Part shown: piece by piece, positions 35,890 through 41,604 of the stretch
Layout: the number at the start of each line of letters is the position of its first letter
Position numbering within the stretch: position 1 is the first letter of the stretch
From: Rhodoferax sp.
GTDB taxonomy: Bacteria > Pseudomonadota > Gammaproteobacteria > Burkholderiales > Burkholderiaceae_C
Assembly: GCA_021738345.1 (NCBI GenBank)
Contig: JAIPCE010000008.1
Location: forward strand, 1-41,604
Reading direction: 5' to 3'
DNA length: 41,604 nt
Position numbers and translations under genes: made by a program
The notes under the pieces: model-generated
Seen by the model: only the letters and a program-made list of their open reading frames with translations
Told to the model about the DNA's origin: nothing
The model's database searches: none

Positions 35890-36806
35890 CCCTTGGGGAG
35901 GGGAAACTTCACGGTCTCTTCTATGCCGTTAAGCTTGCGCACCGACACGGCACCAAGCGCCTTGATACGTTCGATTACTGCAGTTACAAGCACCTCTGGC
36001 GCAGAGGCACCGGCCGTAAGCCCCACCCTTTGCCGGCCCAAAAACCAATCGGGCTGTAATTCTGCGGCGTTATCGACCATATAACTCGCTGTACCGAGCT
36101 TGCGCGCCAGTTCGCGCAGGCGGTTGCTATTGGAGCTGGTGGGGCTGCCGACCACAATCACCACATCGACTTGCGAACTCAGCAACTTGACCGCATCCTG
36201 CCGATTTTGCGTGGCATAGCAAATATCTTGCTGCTTCGGCTCGCGTACTTTCGGAAAACGTACCTTGACGGCGGCAGCGATGTCGGCGGCATCGTCCACG
36301 CTCAACGTCGTCTGGGTCACAACCGCGAGCTTTTCGGTCTGCAGCGGTCGAAGCCGGGCCACGTCCACCACGTCTTCCACCAGATGAATTCCACCGTCGA
36401 GCTGGCCCATCGTGCCTTCGACCTCGGGATGACCCTTGTGGCCGATCATGATGAATTCGAAACCTTCCTTGTGCAGCTTGGCGACCTCGACATGCACCTT
36501 GGTGACTAAAGGACAAGTGGCATCAAACACCCGGAAACCGCGCTGCTCAGCTTCACGTTCGACTGACTTCGGTACCCCATGGGCCGAAAAAACGAGGGTT
36601 GCTCCTGCAGGAACATCGTTGAGCTCTTCGATGAAGATGGCGCCTTTTGCCTTGAGGTCGTTGACCACATAGGTGTTGTGCACGATTTCGTGGCGCACAT
36701 ACACCGGTGACCCAAATTTTTGCAACGCCCGCTCCACAATCTCGATGGCCCGGTCCACCCCGGCGCAAAACCCACGGGGTTCGGCCAAAACAATTTCCTG
36801 CGTCAT
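35871..36806 (-). CDS. ispH: 4-hydroxy-3-methylbut-2-enyl diphosphate reductase
   Basis: IspH (LytB) makes isopentenyl and dimethylallyl diphosphate, the last MEP step, using an iron-sulfur cluster. The 311-residue protein has all three cluster cysteines: Cys14 in [10 protein letters not shown], Cys98 in [11 protein letters not shown] and Cys196 in QQDICYATQ. The substrate-binding His43, His76 and His126 and the catalytic Glu128 (GHPEVEG) are visible. Its start overlaps the fkpB stop by 4 bases, so the two are translationally coupled. The stop is inside a heptamer repeat. Confidence 0.97.
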   Translation of the reverse strand: MTQEIVLAEPRGFCAGVDRAIEIVERALQKFGSPVYVRHEIVHNTYVVNDLKAKGAIFIEELNDVPAGATLVFSAHGVPKSVEREAEQRGFRVFDATCPLVTKVHVEVAKLHKEGFEFIMIGHKGHPEVEGTMGQLDGGIHLVEDVVDVARLRPLQTEKLAVVTQTTLSVDDAADIAAAVKVRFPKVREPKQQDICYATQNRQDAVKLLSSQVDVVIVVGSPTSSNSNRLRELARKLGTASYMVDNAAELQPDWFLGRQRVGLTAGASAPEVLVTAVIERIKALGAVSVRKLNGIEETVKFPLPKGLRSEV

Positions 36807-37258
36807 AGGATCCCAATCACCTGTACTTCAAAAGTCACCGCCTGTCCCGCCAGCGGGTGGTTGAAGTCAAACAGCACAGCGCCGTCTTCGGCCAACTGCA
36901 CCACCACGCCGGCAAACTTCCCGTGTCCATCGGGCGTGGGGAACTGGACGGCATCGCCCACACGGTAGGTTTCCGTGGGATCGCCCATCTGCTGCAACAC
37001 CTTGCGCGCCAGCCACTGCTGCATGGCCGGATTACGTTCGCCAAACGCGGTACCAGGCGGCAAGTCAAAACTGCGGTGGGCGCCCTCTTCGAGCCCGAAC
37101 AAACACTGCTCCACGGCAGGCGAGAGCTCGCCAGTGCCCAGGCTGAGCGTAGCGGGTTTGCCACCAAAGGTGTTGATGACATCTCCGGCAGGGCCACTTA
37201 AGCGGTAATGCAGGGTCAAAAAGGATGCCGGCTGGACCCGGGTGATCGTTGTGGTCAT
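36803..37258 (-). CDS. fkpB: FKBP-type peptidyl-prolyl isomerase, SlpA/FkpB type
   Basis: A cytoplasmic proline isomerase and chaperone. The 151-residue protein has the split FKBP core typical of SlpA/Sly[16 protein letters not shown], then [24 protein letters not shown], an insert-in-flap domain, and the closing [20 protein letters not shown]. No signal peptide. The fkpB-ispH pair is conserved across many proteobacteria, and here the stop and start overlap. It faces radC across a 65-base divergent promoter region. Confidence 0.94.
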   Translation of the reverse strand: MTTTITRVQPASFLTLHYRLSGPAGDVINTFGGKPATLSLGTGELSPAVEQCLFGLEEGAHRSFDLPPGTAFGERNPAMQQWLARKVLQQMGDPTETYRVGDAVQFPTPDGHGKFAGVVVQLAEDGAVLFDFNHPLAGQAVTFEVQVIGIL

Positions 37259-37323
37259 AAAAGTCCCGATAAACTGTGCCCTATTGTAGAAACCCAGCGG
37301 CCGCCCCTGCTGACGAGCCCTTC

Positions 37324-38031
37324 ATGTCCCTCAAAGACCTCCCTACCGACTCCCAACCGCGCGAAAAATTGTTGGCGCGCGGCCCATCGGCTTTGAGCGA
37401 CACCGAGCTGCTTGCCATTTTGCTGCGCACTGGCATCCAGGGCAAGGGCGTATTGCAGCTGGCCGAGGAACTGCTCAAATTTCGCGGCACCCGCAGCGGC
37501 GAGCACAGCGACGGTTTTGGCGGCTTTGCGGGTTTGCTCAGCGCCAGTACCGAAGATTTGCTGAGTATCAAGGGATTGGGGCCGGCCAAGTGCTCTGAAC
37601 TCATCGCGGTCTTGGAGCTAGCGCGCCGGGCCATGGCTGAGCGCATGCGTGAGCGTACCGTCTTTTCCGACCCGAGCACCATCAAGGAATACCTCAAACT
37701 TCACCTTGCGAGCCGCGGCTACGAGGTCTTTGCGGTGGTGTTTCTGGATGTTCAGAATCGGCTGCTCGCAATGGACGAAATGTTTAGGGGTACGCTGACG
37801 CAGACCAGCGTCTATCCGCGTGAAGTCATACTGCGCTCTCTGCAACACCAGGCTGCTGCCGTGGTTCTGGCGCACAACCACCCCAGCGGCAGCGTACAGC
37901 CCAGCCGAGCCGACGAGGCCCTGACCCAGACCCTGAAAACTGCACTGGCATTAGTGGATGTGCGCGTACTAGACCACATTATTGTGGCCCAAGGTCAAGC
38001 ACTTTCCATGGCAGAAACGGGGTTGCTATAA
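37324..38031 (+). CDS. radC: RadC family protein (JAB/MPN metalloprotein)
   Basis: RadC was once linked to DNA repair; its role is still unclear. The 235-residue protein has an N-terminal helix-hairpin-helix region ([24 protein letters not shown]) and a C-terminal JAB domain with the metal motif [19 protein letters not shown]. The ATG at 37324 ([20 protein letters not shown]) matches the family; the longer frame from 37276 does not. An Smr-domain gene follows after about 11 bases. Confidence 0.95.
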   Translation: MSLKDLPTDSQPREKLLARGPSALSDTELLAILLRTGIQGKGVLQLAEELLKFRGTRSGEHSDGFGGFAGLLSASTEDLLSIKGLGPAKCSELIAVLELARRAMAERMRERTVFSDPSTIKEYLKLHLASRGYEVFAVVFLDVQNRLLAMDEMFRGTLTQTSVYPREVILRSLQHQAAAVVLAHNHPSGSVQPSRADEALTQTLKTALALVDVRVLDHIIVAQGQALSMAETGLL

Positions 38032-38042
38032 ACGCCAAGCCT

Positions 38043-38687
38043 TTGCGGGTTGGCGCCCTGGCTGATCTGCACCACGTCAAGCGCGAGATCGAAGCGCGCT
38101 CAAATGCCCATGTGCTGGCCGAAACGCAACGCGCGCAAGTGCAAAAAGTCGTCAACGCCCAACGCAACCTGTTTCATGCCGCGGTGGGCGCAGTACAGCC
38201 GCTCAACCATTTGCGCAGAGCCAATTTGCTGCCTGCACCGCCTCAGCCAATCCCCAAGCAGCAATTGCGCGATGCTGCCGAAGCACTGCGTGAGTCCATC
38301 AGCGACACGGTGGACATCAGCAGCATGCTCGACACCGATGAGCAACTGAGTTATCGGCGCAACGGGGTGGGTCCGGAAGTGACCGCCAAATTGCGCCGTG
38401 GCGAATGGACGGTCCAACGCCAGATTGACCTGCACGGCCTGCGCAGCGATGAAGCGCGCGACGCACTGGCGCAATTCATAAGCACATCGCACAAACAAGG
38501 CATTCGTTGCGTGCGCGTGGTGCACGGCAAAGGGCTAGGTTCGCCAGGCAAGGCACCGGTACTCAAGCAAAAAGTGTTGCGCTGGCTGGTACAAAAGGCC
38601 GCCGTGCTGGCCTTTGTCCAGGCCGCACCGGCGCAGGGCGGAGCTGGCGCGCTGCTGGTGCTGCTGCAACCGGTACGGGCCGGGTAA
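38043..38687 (+). CDS. Smr-domain protein (possible endonuclease)
   Basis: The Smr domain (MutS2 C-terminal type) has nicking or RNA-cleaving activity in studied members. The 214-residue product has a poorly conserved, helical N-terminal half and a C-terminal Smr domain from about residue 125: QIDLHGLRSDEARDALAQF with the LDLHG motif, and VRVVHGKGLGSPGKAPVLK with the HGKG motif. The start is uncertain: no ATG fits, and I use the TTG at 38043, 11 bases after radC stops. Confidence 0.88.
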   Translation: MRVGALADLHHVKREIEARSNAHVLAETQRAQVQKVVNAQRNLFHAAVGAVQPLNHLRRANLLPAPPQPIPKQQLRDAAEALRESISDTVDISSMLDTDEQLSYRRNGVGPEVTAKLRRGEWTVQRQIDLHGLRSDEARDALAQFISTSHKQGIRCVRVVHGKGLGSPGKAPVLKQKVLRWLVQKAAVLAFVQAAPAQGGAGALLVLLQPVRAG

Positions 38688-38693
38688 GCCTTT

Positions 38694-41243
38694 TTACGAT
38701 GCCACTGCGCGGCGCAGGGTTTCGACCACCGGGCGACGCAGCACATCGCGCAGGCCCCACCAACCAGCCGCCAAAGCCAGCACCGCACCCGCCAGTGCGC
38801 CCACCAGCGGCACCCAGAGCGCCACAGTCCATTCAAATTCAAACACAAAGCGTGCCATGGCCCAGCCCACCGCCGAGGCCACGACCGATGCCAGAAAGCC
38901 CGCCAGCAAGCCCACGCCGGCCAATTCGGCACGTTGCACCTGGCGCAGCAGACTAGCCCGCGCACCCACCGCCCGCATGATGGCGAATTCGCGTGCGCGC
39001 TCCTCGCGCGTCGCCGTCACGGCGGCAAACAGCACCACCAGTCCGGCCGCCAGCGTGAACACAAACAGGAATTCGACCGCCCCGATCACCTGATCGAGCA
39101 CGCGCTGCACCTGGGCAATCGTGGTGGTCATGTCCACATTGGTGATATTGGGAAACTGGCGCACCAGCGCATTGTCAAAGCCGGGGGTGGCGGGGGCCTT
39201 ATATGCACCCATAAAGGTGGTGGGCAGATCGTCGAGCCGGCTCACCGGGTAAATGACAAAGAAATTGGCGCGCAGAGAGCCCCAATCGACCTTGCGCAGC
39301 GAAGTCACCCGGGCCTCGGACTGCATGCCGCCGACATCAAAGCGCAGTGTGTCGCCAAGCTTGACGTTCAGCGTGTTGGCGATGCCTTCTTCCATGCTGA
39401 TGGCGCCCGCCTCTTCCTCTTGCCAGCGCCCGGCCACCACTTCATTACGTTCGGGCAGTTTGAGGCTGTAGGACACATTGAACTCGCGATCAACCAGGCG
39501 TTTGGCGCGGTCCTCCAGATAGTCGTCGGGCGACACGGTGCGTCCGTTCACGGCCACCAGACGGCCCCGAATCATCGGATACCAGTCGTATTTGCTGACG
39601 CCAGATGCCTTTAAACTTTCCTGGAATGCAGCTTCCTGATCGGGCATGACGTTGATGACGAAGCGGTTGGGTGCGTCCGGTGGCGTGGCCTTGCGCCAGC
39701 TATTGATTAGATCGGTGCGCAACAGCACCAGCAGCACCAGCGCCAGCAGACCGACGGCCAGGGCACTGACCTGGACCACGGTGTAGGCCGGGCGCGCCGA
39801 CATTTGCCGGGTCGCCAGTACCAACCAGCGCGGGGCGGTCGACTCATTGACTGTTAAGCGCAGCAATTTGACCGCTAACCAGCTCAACCCGGCAAAAATC
39901 AGCACCGCCGCAGCAAAGCCACCGACCGCAATCAGTCCCAACTTCAGGTCACTACTGACTGCCAACAACAGCGCTGCAAAGCCAGCCACGCCCACCGTCA
40001 ACACCCCGAGGGAGGCCGGCTTGAGGTTTCCCACGTCACGCCGGATCACCCGCAGCGGTGGCACCTGCGCGAGTTGCAGCACCGGTGGCAACCCAAAAGC
40101 CAGCAACAGCGTCAAGCCCATGCCGAGCCCAAGCAACAAAGGCCACACGGTGGCAGCAGGCAGACTTGCGTCCACCAGGCCCGCCAACAGCAACACAAAC
40201 AGACTCTGAACTGCATACCCGATCGCAGCACCCAAAGCACTGGCAAACAGCCCCACCAGCGTAAACTCCAGGGTATAGGCGCTGGCAATGGTGCGCTGCG
40301 AGAGACCGAGCACGCGCAGCATGGCGCAGTCGTCCAGATGGCCGGCGGCAAACGCACGCGCCGCCAGCGCTACTGCCACTGCACTGAGCAGGGCCGCCAG
40401 CAAGGCGATCAGGCTCAAAAACTTCTCAGCCCGATCCAGGGTCTGGCTCATCTCGGGTCGGCCACTCTGCAGCGACTCGATACGGGCACCCCGCACCTGC
40501 GCCGAGCGCCCGGCACCCGTTGCCGCAGCGGGTTTGACCTGCACATCGGCCCAATCGACAAACTGCCGGACCGCCGGGTCTTCGCCCGCCACGGCCATAC
40601 GGTACGTCAGGCGGCTGGCGGGCTGCACCAGCCGGGTTGCCGCAATATCGGCAGAATTGACCATAACGCGTGGTGCAAAACTCATGAAACCGGCACCCCG
40701 GTCGGGCTCGAGCACCAAGATGGCGGCAATCGTGAGGCGTGCGTCGCCCAACAGCACCGGATCTCCCACCTTGAGTCCCAGACCTTCGAGCAGGGCAGCA
40801 TCGACCCAGGCCTGACCCGGTGCGGGTATGTCACGGGTTGGCGCATCGGGGGTAGCGGGTGCCTTGGCAATACGCAGGGTGCCACGCAAGGGGTAGCCAG
40901 CCTCCACCGCCTTCAAGGCGACGAGTTTGGCCGCCCCACCCTGCGTGTCCTGTGCCCGGGCCATGGTGGGAAAACCCAGGGTCCCCACGACCGACAAACC
41001 CAGCGCGCGTGCTTTCTCGACAAATACCGCAGGGGTCGGGTTGTCACTCGACACTACCGCATCGCCGCCCAACAACTGCCGCGCGTCGCGCTGCAAGCCG
41101 CCCTTGAGCCGGTCCGCAAAAAAGCCCACTGCCGTGAGCGCGGCCACCGCAAGGGTCACGGCCACCATTAACAGCCGCAGATCGCCCGAGCGCAAATCGC
41201 GCCAGAGGGTGCGCCAGCCCAATTGCCAAAAAGAAATAGTCAT
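38694..41243 (-). CDS. ABC transporter permease, YbbP type (FtsX-like)
   Basis: A large inner-membrane permease of the MacB/FtsX-like class (COG3127, YbbP). The 849-residue protein has an N-terminal helix (LRLLMVAVTLAVAALTAVGFFADRL) followed by a big periplasmic region (about residues 45-265), a group of helices, a second periplasmic region (about 520-690) and a final set of helices (ending near 830). Each half has an FtsX domain. In E. coli, ybbP is beside its ATPase ybbA and tesA; neither is here, so the ATPase must be elsewhere. It shares a strand with fdhD, and its stop faces the Smr gene. Confidence 0.9.
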   Translation of the reverse strand: MTISFWQLGWRTLWRDLRSGDLRLLMVAVTLAVAALTAVGFFADRLKGGLQRDARQLLGGDAVVSSDNPTPAVFVEKARALGLSVVGTLGFPTMARAQDTQGGAAKLVALKAVEAGYPLRGTLRIAKAPATPDAPTRDIPAPGQAWVDAALLEGLGLKVGDPVLLGDARLTIAAILVLEPDRGAGFMSFAPRVMVNSADIAATRLVQPASRLTYRMAVAGEDPAVRQFVDWADVQVKPAAATGAGRSAQVRGARIESLQSGRPEMSQTLDRAEKFLSLIALLAALLSAVAVALAARAFAAGHLDDCAMLRVLGLSQRTIASAYTLEFTLVGLFASALGAAIGYAVQSLFVLLLAGLVDASLPAATVWPLLLGLGMGLTLLLAFGLPPVLQLAQVPPLRVIRRDVGNLKPASLGVLTVGVAGFAALLLAVSSDLKLGLIAVGGFAAAVLIFAGLSWLAVKLLRLTVNESTAPRWLVLATRQMSARPAYTVVQVSALAVGLLALVLLVLLRTDLINSWRKATPPDAPNRFVINVMPDQEAAFQESLKASGVSKYDWYPMIRGRLVAVNGRTVSPDDYLEDRAKRLVDREFNVSYSLKLPERNEVVAGRWQEEEAGAISMEEGIANTLNVKLGDTLRFDVGGMQSEARVTSLRKVDWGSLRANFFVIYPVSRLDDLPTTFMGAYKAPATPGFDNALVRQFPNITNVDMTTTIAQVQRVLDQVIGAVEFLFVFTLAAGLVVLFAAVTATREERAREFAIMRAVGARASLLRQVQRAELAGVGLLAGFLASVVASAVGWAMARFVFEFEWTVALWVPLVGALAGAVLALAAGWWGLRDVLRRPVVETLRRAVAS

Positions 41244-41296
41244 AGCGCTACCTTAGCGCATAAGCGCAAGTACTTGCCGCTCAGTGGGGATTTTTG

Positions 41297-41604
41297 TCAG
41301 GCCACTGCCCGCAGGCGGACGCCGGCCAGTTCGGGCTGCAACCGTAGCCGCTCGAAGGCGCTGTAGCAAAGAAAACGCCGGTTTGTGGCGCGACCTATGG
41401 CGCACAAACCGAGCTTTTGCGCAACCTCCAGGCCCATTTCGGTAATTCCGCTGCGCGACACCGCAATCGGGACGCCCATCTGAGCCGACTTGATGACCAT
41501 CTCGCTAGTCAGGCGTCCGGTGGTGTAAAAGACCTTGTCGGTGCCCCGAATGCCGGTTGACCCGGCACCGGCGCGCACCAAGGCAAAGCGCTCACCCTCA
41601 ATGG
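41297..41604 (-). CDS. fdhD: FdhD sulfurtransferase for formate dehydrogenase, C-terminal part (cut by window end)
   Basis: FdhD passes sulfur from IscS to the molybdenum cofactor of formate dehydrogenase. The N-terminus is beyond the window. The visible 102 residues include FYTTGRLTSEMVIKSAQMGVPIAV, then SRSGITEMGLEVAQKLGLCAIGRA, which match the family's C-terminal half. The DVGRHNA motif and the catalytic cysteine pair would lie outside. ybbP follows 53 bases downstream on the same strand. Confidence 0.85.
   Translation of the reverse strand, partial: IEGERFALVRAGAGSTGIRGTDKVFYTTGRLTSEMVIKSAQMGVPIAVSRSGITEMGLEVAQKLGLCAIGRATNRRFLCYSAFERLRLQPELAGVRLRAVA

Noticed and set aside
40074-41171. 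A 365-codon open frame antisense to ybbP
   Set aside because: Low-complexity Gln/His/Arg composition and no match to any family; a shadow of the permease.

Overview
The window looks like the chromosome of a betaproteobacterium of the family Comamonadaceae (order Burkholderiales; Rhodoferax/Polaromonas-like is my best guess). The evidence is the gene order gyrA-pheA-tyrA-aroA/cmk-rpsA-ihfB-lapA-lapB-hldA-hldD, the aroA-cmk fusion, the tmRNA tag ANDERFALAA, two TRAP transporters and the high-GC codon use. No species can be fixed from sequence reading alone.

Layout. (1) 1-2060 is the end of a genomic island: a cut-off IS66-type transposase, then a P4-type tyrosine integrase next to the 3' end of ssrA (tmRNA, minus strand, 2060-2448), which is the likely attachment site. 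(2) 2462-4649, minus strand: gph, ubiG and an OmpA-like lipoprotein-free envelope protein. (3) 4882-17867, plus strand: a long housekeeping run with gyrA, the aromatic amino acid genes pheA, tyrA and aroA-cmk, then rpsA, ihfB, the LPS-control pair lapA/lapB, the heptose genes hldA/hldD and a small ComEA-like protein. (4) 17911-29707: an accessory catabolic block. It holds a 1266-residue fused hydantoinase/5-oxoprolinase, a MarR-like regulator and a divergent TRAP transporter (dctPQM), then crcB, then a second TRAP system of the TakP/FcbT type whose binding-protein gene converges on its membrane genes. (5) 29889-32742, minus strand: dxs and ispA. (6) 32743-34247: a gene-poor, scarred stretch with a decayed Phd/RelE-type toxin-antitoxin locus carrying a MITE. 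(7) 34270-37258, minus strand: tRNA-Ser(CGA), serS, ispH, fkpB. (8) 37324-38687, plus strand: radC and an Smr-domain gene. (9) 38694-41604, minus strand: a YbbP-type ABC permease and a partial fdhD.

How the genes work together. gyrA to hldD covers DNA topology, the shikimate/aromatic branch, translation and envelope LPS. dxs, ispA and ispH all belong to isoprenoid synthesis by the MEP route. The regulator/TRAP/oxoprolinase block reads as uptake plus ATP-driven ring opening of a cyclic amide such as 5-oxoproline; that link is inference from position.

Most striking observations. A 188-bp MITE with 24-bp terminal inverted repeats and a perfect 7-bp target duplication sits in the toxin gene; removing it restores an ordinary toxin C-terminus. 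Both toxin and antitoxin also appear to carry single-base frameshifts. A separate short palindromic element is inserted in frame inside the oxoprolinase gene, adding roughly 23 codons without breaking it. I did not find a new multi-gene defence or metabolic system; the novelty here lies in small mobile repeats acting on genes.
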